A stretch of DNA of 64,000 bases, taken from Emticicia sp. C21. Its GTDB lineage: Bacteria; Bacteroidota; Bacteroidia; Cytophagales; Spirosomataceae. Positions 1 through 8,993 of the stretch are shown piece by piece; the first letter of the stretch is position 1; each line of letters starts with the position of its first letter. The notes below the pieces were generated by a model that did no database searches, was not told the origin of the DNA, and was given only the letters and a program-made list of their open reading frames with translations. Where the stretch lies: positions 62,001 to 126,000 of the forward strand of contig NZ_QVMT01000002.1 of the NCBI RefSeq assembly GCF_003418935.1, written 5' to 3'. A program made the position numbers and the translations under genes.

Positions 1-426
1 AATCCAGGCCAGTATTCTATAAAAAGTTGAATAAGCCATTTTCTTGAAGAAGCCCTCTTTGCGTTTGGTTCTGACGGCGTATACTACTTCGTACCCCTCG
101 CGCCATTTATCCAGAAATCTATGTAATTCTTCTGGTGGATCTTGTAAGTCACCATCCATAATGACAATGGCATCACCTTTAGCTGTTTTTATTCCAGCTG
201 AAATCGCAGGTTGATGTCCGAAGTTTCTGGAAAGTTTTACTATTCTTACACGGGCATCTTTTTCGGCCATTACTCTCATCATAGTCAAAGAACTATCACG
301 AGAGCCATCATCTACTAAAACAATTTCGTAATCTTCTCCCCAGGAAGGAGCAGCAGCAGTTAATCGGGTATAAAGATTTTGGAGATTTTCTTCTTCGTTA
401 AAAATGGGAATTACAATAGAAATCAT
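1..426 (-). CDS. Family 2 glycosyltransferase, GtrB/DPM1-like (3' end outside window)
   Basis: An ATG at 424-426 opens a frame that runs 142 codons to base 1 without a stop, so only the N-terminal part is present. The translation starts MISIVIPIFNEEENL, has LVDDGS at about residues 37-42 and the metal-binding type motif DGDLQDPPE at 91-99. This is the GT-A fold of polyprenyl-phosphate sugar transferases, which move a sugar from a nucleotide donor to undecaprenyl phosphate at the inner membrane face. The missing C-terminus would normally carry two membrane helices. It resembles the complete gene at 3846-4763, including a shared RTKRKE stretch after the DxD region. It is separated from the upstream oxidoreductase gene by a terminator at about 512-548, so it may be transcribed separately. 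Family is clear; the exact sugar is unknown. Confidence 0.88.
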   Translation of the reverse strand, partial: MISIVIPIFNEEENLQNLYTRLTAAAPSWGEDYEIVLVDDGSRDSSLTMMRVMAEKDARVRIVKLSRNFGHQPAISAGIKTAKGDAIVIMDGDLQDPPEELHRFLDKWREGYEVVYAVRTKRKEGFFKKMAYSTFYRILAWI

Positions 427-511
427 TATAACAAGGGCTTAGTGCGAATGTTTAGAGACGCAAAGATAGGGTATTTGGAACAGAAAAGGACAAAGAGCGA
501 GAATATGAAAT

Positions 512-548
512 AAAAAAGTCTTGCTTTTTTTACTGAAGCAAGACTTTT
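512..548 (-). terminator. Intrinsic terminator-like hairpin after the FAD oxidoreductase gene
   Basis: AAAAGTCTTGCTT (514-526) pairs perfectly with AAGCAAGACTTTT (536-548) across a 9-nt loop. Read on the minus strand the stem is followed by a T run (A run 512-517 on the plus strand). There are also T residues on the plus side, so it could act in both directions. Confidence 0.75.
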
Positions 549-618
549 CTTTGAAAACGCGTATGATGTAAAAACGCTTATCAACACCTGAAAGTTTCGT
601 GCTTGAAAAATAGTTGTA

Positions 619-1968
619 TTATTTTTCAGAATTGTTTCCAAATCCAATCTTTCCTGAAAGAGACGCACCATAAGGAACAAAATCACCATTCATACCCATT
701 ACTTTACAGGCTTCTGCTGCTACTCTGATAGAGTTATTGGTACTACGCTCATCTGGGTAGATATGCGCCATATTGGCTATATATAGATTTTTGGTTGAAG
801 TTTCGCAGGCAGGTACTTTCTCAGAGAAATTCAAATCACAAACAGTAGCAGCCGTATTGGTTTTGAAGATATAGACATTTTTAATCCAATCTTCCGAAAA
901 TTCAGGATTGATACGCTTCAATGGCGGAATCATGACCTTTTTGATATCCTCATTGCTCATTTTTGCCAGATCTTCGCTCATGGCAAAGTAGCGTGACAGA
1001 TATACAATGTGCGAACCATTATACTGTTCTTTCGGAATGAAATTGGTGTGCTCAATCACTCCACCAAATGGGAATCCCTGGTCGGCTACGTTCATCCAAT
1101 AAATATGACTTAATGATTTCTTCAATTCCAGAATCGTACAAACAGCACCAAAATATTCAATACCATTAGCATCAAGCGGAGAGTTTTTAATCTTATCAAA
1201 ATAGATAGATGGAATAGTTAACAGAAATTGATCGCCATCGCTTCCAATTTCTAAGTTTTTGGTCTTAATACCTTTTATTTCATTTTTTTCAATTTTGAAC
1301 GCTTCAACAGGTTCGTTCTTAATAAGTTCTACGCCCATTTCTTCCAATCGCTTCACAAGGGCATCCATCAGGGTTTTCCAGCTTCCCTGAATATAACCCA
1401 AGCTTTCATCACCATCTTTACGAGAACCCAGACGTTGTGCCATGCGGCCAATCATCCAAGATAGAGGTACCTGATTAGAATAAGGGCCAAACTTGATATT
1501 GAGCATGGGTTTCCAAAGTGCATCGGTAATATCTTTGCCCGCCCATTTATAAAACCAATCTAAGGTAGATATTTCTTCATTTTCGCGCCATTTGGCAAAT
1601 TTCCCTAAGAAAATACTTGTTAAACCAAAACGGACTTTTCCGATAATGCCCACCGGTTTAAACTTCAATAAATCAATAGGTGAATTAAAGTTATATATTT
1701 TACCATTCCTGAAAACTCCCATAGTAGTTTTTTTATAGAAGGCTTTATCTGAAATGCCTAAGTCTTTCAACAACCAACGTAGCTCGGCATCTTGTGTAAA
1801 AAAGTGATGATAGTAATGCTCTAATTGGTTGCCACCAATTTCAAAAGTATTTAGCAAACCGCCAAACTTATCACTCCCCTCAACCACAGTTACTTTCATA
1901 CCTTGTTTAGCTGCTATATAGGCCGCTGCTAATCCGGTCATTCCACCACCGATTATGTTTAATTTCAT
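619..1968 (-). CDS. NAD(P)/FAD-dependent oxidoreductase (protoporphyrinogen oxidase / amine oxidase-like)
   Basis: A 449-residue protein beginning with a textbook dinucleotide-binding fold: MKLNIIGGGMTGLAAAY, then VTVVEGSDKFGGL where the Glu would bind the FAD ribose. The family is the flavin-containing amine oxidase superfamily that also includes UDP-galactopyranose mutase-like enzymes. Members often lie in polysaccharide clusters of Bacteroidota, where their substrate is unknown. No signal peptide is visible, so it should be cytoplasmic. It is the last gene before a terminator and lies 24 bp after the polytopic membrane protein gene, in the same direction as three GT2 genes, which suggests a role in making or modifying a lipid-linked sugar. 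Cofactor binding is confident; the reaction is not known. Confidence 0.8.
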   Translation of the reverse strand: MKLNIIGGGMTGLAAAYIAAKQGMKVTVVEGSDKFGGLLNTFEIGGNQLEHYYHHFFTQDAELRWLLKDLGISDKAFYKKTTMGVFRNGKIYNFNSPIDLLKFKPVGIIGKVRFGLTSIFLGKFAKWRENEEISTLDWFYKWAGKDITDALWKPMLNIKFGPYSNQVPLSWMIGRMAQRLGSRKDGDESLGYIQGSWKTLMDALVKRLEEMGVELIKNEPVEAFKIEKNEIKGIKTKNLEIGSDGDQFLLTIPSIYFDKIKNSPLDANGIEYFGAVCTILELKKSLSHIYWMNVADQGFPFGGVIEHTNFIPKEQYNGSHIVYLSRYFAMSEDLAKMSNEDIKKVMIPPLKRINPEFSEDWIKNVYIFKTNTAATVCDLNFSEKVPACETSTKNLYIANMAHIYPDERSTNNSIRVAAEACKVMGMNGDFVPYGASLSGKIGFGNNSEK

Positions 1969-1992
1969 ATCGAAGACTAATATTTAGTTTAT

Positions 1993-3804
1993 CTATTGAA
2001 TGCTAATTGTTTGTTCTTTAATGACTTTGAACTGATTGTTTTCCAATTTACCAATTTTCATACTGAATTGTCCGCTTGGTAAATCAGGCTTGGCAACTAT
2101 TGCATCAATTCTATTATTATAAAACCTTTGTGTTTTCAGGAAGTTTGTAAACTTATTAGCCTGTGTTTCCAAAGGAAATGCCAGACGATTTTTATCATTG
2201 GTAAAAATGGCATAATAACCATCATAACGAGTCCCAAATGGAACAAAAACGTTTTCAAGCTCAATATGAAAAGTATTAGAGCCATCAGTTACCTTGACTG
2301 TTTCACCGCCTGTATTAGCGACCTGATTTTCGTATAAGGCTTTATTTATGACATCAATTTCAGCCGGAGGGGTATAGTTTTTGAAATGTACACGGCTAAT
2401 CCAGAGTATATCATTTACATACTTCATCACACCCGGTACGAAGCCTGCATAGTTGTAGGGAGGAATAGGTAATTTTTTATATTGGGTAATAGGTGCATGG
2501 TCGTCAGGGTTACGGGAGTTTTCAAAGGCATAATAGTAATATCGTCCATTATTCTTCCAGTTCAGAATGGTGGTTCCAAAGAAACGGCGACGGTTCTCCA
2601 CATCATCCCAACTTTCGTAATAAGAAAAGAGATTGAATAGTAAAGTTACCACAATTGAAATCTGCAGATATTTCTTCCACTTGCTAACAGGCAGAATATT
2701 AAACGAGCTCAGATAAAGCACAATAAATAGTATAATCGATACTGTCTTATAACGACTCGCAAATGCTTGCTCTAAGCCCTGACTGGCTCTTGATACCGAA
2801 AAGGCCGCCCCACTTAAACCCACAAAAAGAAAAGCCGCTAGTAAATAAAGATTGAACTTTGGATACTGCAAAAGCTTCTCATACAATCTATAAAACCAAT
2901 TGTGCATATCTTTTTTGGCTTTCGGCCAGAAGCGATAATATAAGAAAGTAAATAACATTACAGCCAACCAGCCAAGCATGGCTAAGCCGACTACAATAGC
3001 TACTACATGCTTCACAGTAATATCATATACCTGCACAGTACTATCAATCGGTGAGCCAAAAAAAGCAAAGAAATCACCGAGAATAATATGAGGGTATTGG
3101 GTGATATTCACCATCACATCAGGTCTGATACCCGGCTTCTTAAAATCGTGGAAGTAAAGCCAGAAACTAAAAAGTACAATTACCAGGTATTGTATTTTCT
3201 CGCTTTTGGTGCGCGCATATAAAACCAAAGGAATAGCGGCCAGAAATGAGAACATACCATTGCCATTGGTAAACATGGCTAAGAAAAACAGGATATTGGC
3301 TAAGTAAAAAGCCCAGATATTTTTATTGAACAGTAGCAAACCAAATCCCCAAAGACCAAAAATAATAACTGTATTTGGCTGCAAAGAAGTAATAGCCCAG
3401 AAGATATTCTCGATTGGCTGTGTATTGAAAATAATGAAAACGATAGGCACCAGATAAGCCAAGCCTACATTAATCTCTTTCAATAAACGATAAAAAACAA
3501 AAGGAAGAATCAATAGATACGACACACCCATTAGCATCAATATCTTGTAATTGACTTCACCGAAGAGGTTATAACAAAGCAGGGTGCTTAATCTTACATA
3601 AATGATGCGATGCTCACACATTTGAGAAAACAGTAATCCTATTTTTTCCCCAAAAGTGGTTTGTTGCATCCAACTGGCTAAAAATCCTTCTATCCCGTGC
3701 CAGTCATCATTCCAACCAATATTAAAAGCATTTTTATATACAAATAAATAAAATGCAATGATTGGAGCTAAAATCAGAAAATATATACCTGTTTTATTTT
3801 TCAT
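1993..3804 (-). CDS. Polytopic membrane protein, possible GT-C-type glycosyltransferase
   Basis: A 603-residue protein with about ten hydrophobic segments in the first 390 residues and a soluble tail of about 200 residues. The first helix is FLILAPIIAFYLFVY, and an acidic stretch (GWNDDWHGIEGF) follows it in the first outward loop. This arrangement, an early loop with acidic residues and many helices, is that of GT-C glycosyltransferases using polyprenyl-phosphate sugars, but I see no decisive motif. It lies between a GtrB-like GT2 gene and an FAD oxidoreductase gene with short gaps (41 and 24 bp), as in GtrA/B/C-type lipid-glycosylation units where a GtrB loads the sugar and a large polytopic protein transfers it. 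Membrane topology is well supported; transferase activity is inference. Confidence 0.7.
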   Translation of the reverse strand: MKNKTGIYFLILAPIIAFYLFVYKNAFNIGWNDDWHGIEGFLASWMQQTTFGEKIGLLFSQMCEHRIIYVRLSTLLCYNLFGEVNYKILMLMGVSYLLILPFVFYRLLKEINVGLAYLVPIVFIIFNTQPIENIFWAITSLQPNTVIIFGLWGFGLLLFNKNIWAFYLANILFFLAMFTNGNGMFSFLAAIPLVLYARTKSEKIQYLVIVLFSFWLYFHDFKKPGIRPDVMVNITQYPHIILGDFFAFFGSPIDSTVQVYDITVKHVVAIVVGLAMLGWLAVMLFTFLYYRFWPKAKKDMHNWFYRLYEKLLQYPKFNLYLLAAFLFVGLSGAAFSVSRASQGLEQAFASRYKTVSIILFIVLYLSSFNILPVSKWKKYLQISIVVTLLFNLFSYYESWDDVENRRRFFGTTILNWKNNGRYYYYAFENSRNPDDHAPITQYKKLPIPPYNYAGFVPGVMKYVNDILWISRVHFKNYTPPAEIDVINKALYENQVANTGGETVKVTDGSNTFHIELENVFVPFGTRYDGYYAIFTNDKNRLAFPLETQANKFTNFLKTQRFYNNRIDAIVAKPDLPSGQFSMKIGKLENNQFKVIKEQTISIQ

Positions 3805-3845
3805 TTAAAAAGTCAATGTGTTTTGCAATCACTAAGGGATTGTGG

Positions 3846-4763
3846 TCAAAATTGTTCAACAGATTCGACATAATCCTGAAAATGTGCTGCCGGAAGAAAA
3901 TTAAAATTTACCCGATAGGAGAGTACTGTAAAAACCAAGATTAAAGCACTTAAAAAGGCCTGCATCAGAATTCCGAAAAATATCAACACAGCCCAACTTG
4001 GTAAATAGCTACTATAGATAAAAACCGTAATAATACCGGCAATAGCTACCAGAATAAGTGATGAAATAGCAATCAATAAACGGACTGAAACAGTATCAAT
4101 ATAGACGGCTATGGCACTTAGTCCATGTATAACTAAAGAAGTATAGTTCATCTTTGATTTACCTGTATACCTTTCACCGCGTTCTAGTCCTACTGATTTG
4201 TATAAAAGCCTTGAACGGATAATACCCCCCGGATAATGATTCCAGATGTCAGAAACGTGAGTAACTTTATCTAAGAGCTTCTTAGGAATCACCGAAAAAT
4301 TGCCAAAGTTGATCACTTTTCCTGTCAGGAAAATGAAGGCATATTTATAAATCTTGTAGAAAATCTTGAAAAGGAAGCTTTCTTTGCGTTTGGTTCTGCG
4401 GGCAAAAAGAATCTCTTTGCCACCATTTTTTGATGCTTCATCTAGCAGAATGGGCAGATGTTCGGGTTTATCTTCTCCGTCACTATCCATTACTACAAAA
4501 AAATCATCGTTCGAGTGGGCATTCAGGTAAGACAAGCCAATGGCGATGGCTTTCTGGTGACCCAGGTTTTTATTCAGGTGTAAAACTTCGATGGGGTGCC
4601 CTTTGAGTTTATCTTTCTCTACTTCCAGGCTTGAGCAGTCATCAACCACTAATATGCTGTAGTCATTGTATTTCGTAGGTGTCAATACTAATCGAATCTG
4701 TTCGATAAGCTGATACAAACAATCCCAGTCATTAAAAAGTGGAGTAACAATGGTAATTTTCAT
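3846..4763 (-). CDS. GtrB-like polyprenyl-phosphate glycosyltransferase (GT2) with two C-terminal membrane helices
   Basis: A 305-residue complete GT2 protein. It has ITIVTPLFNDWDCL at the N-terminus, LVVDDCSS at about 38-45 and the donor/metal motif DSDGED at 93-98. Two strongly hydrophobic helices fill residues 230-290. That domain order matches GtrB/DPM1-type enzymes, which transfer a sugar from UDP- or GDP-sugar to undecaprenyl phosphate on the cytoplasmic face. It resembles the truncated gene at 1-426, so the cluster may have two loaded sugars. It is followed by the polytopic protein that could use the product. Family assignment is firm and the sugar is unknown. Confidence 0.88.
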   Translation of the reverse strand: MKITIVTPLFNDWDCLYQLIEQIRLVLTPTKYNDYSILVVDDCSSLEVEKDKLKGHPIEVLHLNKNLGHQKAIAIGLSYLNAHSNDDFFVVMDSDGEDKPEHLPILLDEASKNGGKEILFARRTKRKESFLFKIFYKIYKYAFIFLTGKVINFGNFSVIPKKLLDKVTHVSDIWNHYPGGIIRSRLLYKSVGLERGERYTGKSKMNYTSLVIHGLSAIAVYIDTVSVRLLIAISSLILVAIAGIITVFIYSSYLPSWAVLIFFGILMQAFLSALILVFTVLSYRVNFNFLPAAHFQDYVESVEQF

Positions 4764-4822
4764 ACAATAAACCTCTTATAGCTACAGAGGACATCTACTT
4801 AACTAATTGGTTGTGCACAAAA

Positions 4823-5668
4823 TTAGGAAAAATTAAGCTCGAATGCTTGAATTTGTTCATCGTATCGGCTTAAAGTTTCCTTAACGGTTGTGTCGTAGGT
4901 ATAATCAAGCCATTTATTCACATCTATAAACATCTGTTTACGATTTTTCAGGAAGCCAATATTAGTAACAGATTGTACATTACTTAATCCGCCACGGTGT
5001 TTTCTATATACCCCCATTGTTTCTGGTATATAATGAATATCTCCACGCGCCGCCAACTGTATCACCAACGCCCAATCACCTGCGGCAGCTCTACTATGCC
5101 ATTCTACAAAATCATGGTCACGGAAATAATTGCGATAGAAAGTACTGGCAGTGGCAATAAACCAGCGGTCTTCCAGAATATCCTGTATAGTTGAATGTAT
5201 CTTCTGGGCAGACTCATTGAAATCATGTTCAGGAGACTTGTCTTCATAAATCACTTGCATATTATGGTGACAAATCATATAGTCTTTATTGGCCTCCATA
5301 AAATCGAATTGCTTTTGCAATTTTAGTGGGTCTGTCCAATAATCATCACCTTCACATAGGGCCACATAATCGCCTTTGCAAGCTTTTAATAGCATCAATA
5401 CATTATTACGCCCGGCAAATTCCTTAGGTTCTTTTGGACCTTGATTTTCTTTGTGCAGAAAAGCATTGAAGAGATGCGGGTATTTGTTTACATATTCCTG
5501 AATAATAGCGGGAGCACTATCAGTAGAGGCATCATCGCCAATCACAATTTCAATCTCAAAATCAGTTTTTTGCATGAGCGCACCATCTAAGGTCTGCCGG
5601 ATGAATTGCTCATGGTTGTAAGTCGGAATACAAATACTGACTTTAGGAGTAGATGGCATATGTGGCAA
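4823..5668 (-). CDS. Family 2 glycosyltransferase (soluble)
   Basis: A 281-residue GT2 protein without membrane helices. Motifs seen are VSICIPTYNHEQF near the N-terminus, IVIGDDASTD, and the strongly conserved CEGDDYWTD followed by PLKLQKQ. The EGDDYWTD version is typical of capsule and O-antigen transferases that add a sugar to a lipid-linked acceptor. Two starts are possible, ATG at 5668 and ATG at 5659; the second lies closer to the conserved strand. It ends 60 bp before the GtrB-like gene, and the gene before it (stop at 5671) is a paralogue with the same GDDYWTD motif, so the pair probably arose by duplication and may add consecutive sugars. Confidence 0.88.
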   Translation of the reverse strand: MPHMPSTPKVSICIPTYNHEQFIRQTLDGALMQKTDFEIEIVIGDDASTDSAPAIIQEYVNKYPHLFNAFLHKENQGPKEPKEFAGRNNVLMLLKACKGDYVALCEGDDYWTDPLKLQKQFDFMEANKDYMICHHNMQVIYEDKSPEHDFNESAQKIHSTIQDILEDRWFIATASTFYRNYFRDHDFVEWHSRAAAGDWALVIQLAARGDIHYIPETMGVYRKHRGGLSNVQSVTNIGFLKNRKQMFIDVNKWLDYTYDTTVKETLSRYDEQIQAFELNFS

Positions 5669-5670
5669 TT

Positions 5671-6663
5671 TTAGTTGTTGTTTTTAATACGGTGAGGCAA
5701 TAATGCAAAGAAACTATAAGTCTTACTCAGCCATTTAGGGAAAATATACTCTCTGATAATTTCTTTGGTAATCGCTGAATCAGGTTTTCCTAAACGAAGA
5801 TATTGAATAGCAGCAGATACCTGTTTGAAGTATTTATCTACATATTGTTTGCTATCCAACATCATCCTATAATAACGGGCAATGTTTTTGTTGAGAGTCT
5901 GATGGAATTTGTAATCTAACTCCTGGTCAATGCCTCTATACATGCCGATACGATTTTTGAGAAACTCAGCATCAGCATAGCCATCGGTGAAACTCATACC
6001 GCTGTTGCGGTTTTTGCGGTAGACAGACATTACCTCATTCATATACTTAAACTTACCCCCACCTTTACCCAATAAAATGTATCTAGGAATATCGCCACTT
6101 TTTGATTCATGAAACCATTGTGGGTAATGATTAATCACGCCATGACGAAACAAAATAGCCGAAGTTGCAATAAACCATACTTCATCTTCACCAATAAAGT
6201 CTTCTACGGTTACTATCTCTTTCTGGTCAGGTGGGTTTACGAATTGATTGGGGTGAGAATCGTCGTCGAAGATGATTTCGGCGTTATGGAAACAGGCTAC
6301 ATAATCCGGGTGACTATCCAGAAAATCAGCCATTTTTTGGAGCTTATTATCGTCCGTCCAGTAATCATCACCATCCATCGGGGCAATGTACTGGCCTTTG
6401 GCTACTTCCAGGGCAACTAAAGTATTGTTTTTCCCGAAGCCACCGAGATTTTCCTGATGAAGCAGGGGAACAATAATATCGGGGTATTTCTGATGATATT
6501 CCTTAATAATGGCCTGGGTATTATCAGGAGAGGCATCATCACCTACCAATACTTCAAATTTGAAGTTTACCTTCTGACTAAGAATGGAATCCAGCGTTTT
6601 ACGAATGAATTTTTCGTGCTTGTACGTCAGAACCATTACACTTACTTTTACCATCTCATTCAC
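5671..6663 (-). CDS. Family 2 glycosyltransferase (soluble), paralogue of its downstream neighbour
   Basis: A 330-residue GT2 protein: VSVMVLTYKHEKF at the N-terminus, LVGDDASPDN, and MDGDDYWTDDNKLQ as the donor-binding motif. It has a longer C-terminal part than the next gene but the same core. The ATG at 6661-6663 directly abuts the stop codon of rsmH (6664-6666), so the two are almost certainly co-transcribed and perhaps translationally coupled. It is likely to add a sugar to a lipid-linked glycan. Acceptor and donor cannot be read from the sequence. Confidence 0.88.
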   Translation of the reverse strand: MNEMVKVSVMVLTYKHEKFIRKTLDSILSQKVNFKFEVLVGDDASPDNTQAIIKEYHQKYPDIIVPLLHQENLGGFGKNNTLVALEVAKGQYIAPMDGDDYWTDDNKLQKMADFLDSHPDYVACFHNAEIIFDDDSHPNQFVNPPDQKEIVTVEDFIGEDEVWFIATSAILFRHGVINHYPQWFHESKSGDIPRYILLGKGGGKFKYMNEVMSVYRKNRNSGMSFTDGYADAEFLKNRIGMYRGIDQELDYKFHQTLNKNIARYYRMMLDSKQYVDKYFKQVSAAIQYLRLGKPDSAITKEIIREYIFPKWLSKTYSFFALLPHRIKNNN

Positions 6664-7581
6664 TTATTTTATACGCTCCGCTATTCGCAATTTCGCACTC
6701 CTGGCTCTCGGGTTCAGTTGTCTTTCTTCTTCTGTGGCTTCAATTGCTTTTCTATTAACGGCTTCCAGGGGTTTTAAATCATTTCCAAAAAAATCTTTTT
6801 CTACCTCTCCACTAAATTTCCCGCTTCTGATAAAATTCTTCACCAGACGGTCTTCTAATGAGTGGTACGACATCACTACCAATCGTCCTCCCTCTTCCAG
6901 CACATCAGGCGTTTGCTGCAAAAACTCTTCCAATACTGCCATTTCCTGATTTACTTCAATGCGTAAAGCCTGAAACACCTGCGCAAAATATTTATTTTCT
7001 TTACCACGAGGCGTAAACTTCTGTAAGACACCCTTCAAATCATTGATAGTATCTATACTTTTGTTCAATCGGGCTGTATAAATGGCTTGGGCGGCTGTGC
7101 GGGCATTTTGTATTTCGCCATACATGCCTAAAATTTTGTGCAGTTGTTCTACCGAATACTCGTTTACGATATTTTTAGCAGTAATATCAGCCTTCTGATT
7201 CATCCGCATATCCAGCTCGGCATCAAATCTGGTTGAGAAACCACGCTCAGGCGTATCAATCTGGTGAGACGAAATACCTAAATCGGCTAAAATACCATCT
7301 ACTTTTTTTACGCCAAATAAACGAAGATATTGCTTGATATTGCGAAAATTGGCATCAATAAAGCTGAAATTTTTATTCTCTATCAATTTAGACTCCGCTT
7401 TGGCATCAGCATCCTGGTCGAAACCATAGAGTTTACCGATAGTAAGGTGTTCGAGAATGGCTCTTGAGTGCCCACCTCCACCAAATGTTACGTCTACATA
7501 AACGCCATCGGGCTTGATATTAAGGCCATCGAGGCATTCTTTGAGCATAACGGGCACATGGTAGGCAGACATATGAAGCAA
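6664..7581 (-). CDS. rsmH: 16S rRNA (cytosine-1402-N4)-methyltransferase
   Basis: A 305-residue protein matching RsmH/MraW throughout: YHVPVMLKECLDGL at the start, the SAM-binding loop DVTFGGGGHS at about 30-39, GILADLGISSHQID, PERGFSTRFDAELDMRM, and the C-terminal NPRARSAKLRIAE. The enzyme methylates N4 of C1402 in the ribosomal P site. A second ATG lies three codons downstream (7572) and would also fit. In most bacteria this gene sits with mraZ and ftsL at the head of the division and cell-wall cluster. Here the next gene downstream is a glycosyltransferase and the upstream neighbour is a divergent histidine kinase gene, so it is detached from that cluster. Identification is firm. Confidence 0.96.
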   Translation of the reverse strand: MLHMSAYHVPVMLKECLDGLNIKPDGVYVDVTFGGGGHSRAILEHLTIGKLYGFDQDADAKAESKLIENKNFSFIDANFRNIKQYLRLFGVKKVDGILADLGISSHQIDTPERGFSTRFDAELDMRMNQKADITAKNIVNEYSVEQLHKILGMYGEIQNARTAAQAIYTARLNKSIDTINDLKGVLQKFTPRGKENKYFAQVFQALRIEVNQEMAVLEEFLQQTPDVLEEGGRLVVMSYHSLEDRLVKNFIRSGKFSGEVEKDFFGNDLKPLEAVNRKAIEATEEERQLNPRARSAKLRIAERIK

Positions 7582-7780
7582 TTAAATATCAATAATAATT
7601 GCAAAAATAGTGAAAAATGAAAATATTCCTGTCTTAAGAGAAGTTTATCTATCTTTGAGTAATCAGAAAAACGCAAAATTAATTGAATGATTTTTCGTTG
7701 GAATATCTGTGTACACATAAAGGATATTCGGAAAAAGATACACTTTTACCCTAAATAACTATATTAAAATCTAATTCTTC

Positions 7781-8986
7781 ATGGCACGACGAGAGGTGTT
7801 TGTTAATATCTACGAGCAAATTACTGGGTGGCGATTTGCGGCCATTATTATTTTACTGCTGATAGGTACGGGTATTTTATACTATTTCAATCAACTGGGT
7901 GAAACACTTGATGAGCGTGAAAAGAAATACGCCAGGCTCTATGCTGAAAGTATCAAATTTACGATTGAACAACAATTGAATAGCACGTGTGATTATACGT
8001 ATGTGAGCGAAATATTGCTGGCAAATGAAACTGTTCCGATGCTATTGGTAATGAATGGGGTACCAACAAATACCTCTCAGAATATACCTGAGCTTGAGGA
8101 TAAAACCAGAAAATGGACAGATCAGGAGCTATTGGATTTTAAATACAATAAAGTAGCTGAAATGGATCAGGAGCACGAGCCCATCGAGTTTGTGCTGTTC
8201 AAAGACAAGTATAGAGTTTATTACAGCAACTCAGATGTGGTAAAGCAATTACGGTATTTTCCTTATATTCTTCTGGGGACTTTCCTTATTTTCGGCTCTC
8301 TAGCCTATATCGCGTATAGTTCATCACGCAAAGCTGAGCAAAATCGCGTATGGGTAGGTCTTGCCAAAGAAACGGCTCACCAATTAGGTACTCCTATATC
8401 AGCTTTGATGGCATGGGTAGAAGTATTAAGAGCTAATCCTGATTTTGATGCGAGTATCGGCGACGAAATGGAAAAGGATGTAAAGCGCTTGGAAACCATT
8501 ACTACCCGTTTCTCGAATATCGGGTCTATTCCTCAAATGAGTCAAGAAAAAGTATCTGACATGGTTGAACAGACCTTGAAATATTTAGAAAGAAGAATTT
8601 CGACCAAAGTAAAAGTACATTTTGCGAGCCATATACCTGCTGATACTACAGTAGAGGTAAACCGCCATTTATTTGAATGGGTGATAGAAAACCTTTGTAA
8701 GAATGCGGTGGATGCCATGGTTGGGAAAGGTGAATTATTTGTATCCTTATCACCTCTGAATAAAAATAGAATAGCCATTGATGTAACTGATACGGGCAAA
8801 GGGATTTCTCAGTCTAATCTCCGAAAAATATTCAAACCGGGTTTTAGTACCAAGAAAAGAGGTTGGGGGCTTGGATTGACATTAGCCAAGCGTATCATTG
8901 AAAACTATCATGATGGCAGGCTCTATGTAAAAGAAACCCAGATTGATAAAGGAACCACTTTTAGAATAATACTGGATGTGGTTTGA
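7781..8986 (+). CDS. Membrane sensor histidine kinase
   Basis: A 401-residue protein with two membrane helices (about 20-37 and 161-180) flanking a sensor domain of about 120 residues outside the membrane. A kinase core follows: phospho-acceptor His200 in AKETAHQLGTPIS, N box around 303-312 (ENLCKNAVDAM), G1 box DTGKGIS at 337-343 and G2 box GWGLGL at 361-366. The KETAHQLGTP H-box is a common Bacteroidota form. There is no response regulator next to it, so this is an orphan kinase and its partner lies elsewhere. It is divergent from rsmH across a 200-bp gap. The ligand is unknown. Confidence 0.93.
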   Translation: MARREVFVNIYEQITGWRFAAIIILLLIGTGILYYFNQLGETLDEREKKYARLYAESIKFTIEQQLNSTCDYTYVSEILLANETVPMLLVMNGVPTNTSQNIPELEDKTRKWTDQELLDFKYNKVAEMDQEHEPIEFVLFKDKYRVYYSNSDVVKQLRYFPYILLGTFLIFGSLAYIAYSSSRKAEQNRVWVGLAKETAHQLGTPISALMAWVEVLRANPDFDASIGDEMEKDVKRLETITTRFSNIGSIPQMSQEKVSDMVEQTLKYLERRISTKVKVHFASHIPADTTVEVNRHLFEWVIENLCKNAVDAMVGKGELFVSLSPLNKNRIAIDVTDTGKGISQSNLRKIFKPGFSTKKRGWGLGLTLAKRIIENYHDGRLYVKETQIDKGTTFRIILDVV

Positions 8987-8993
8987 GTGTGTT

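Noticed and set aside
426-689. 87-codon minus-strand ORF
   Set aside because: Overlaps the end of the oxidoreductase gene and the terminator, and has no recognisable protein features.
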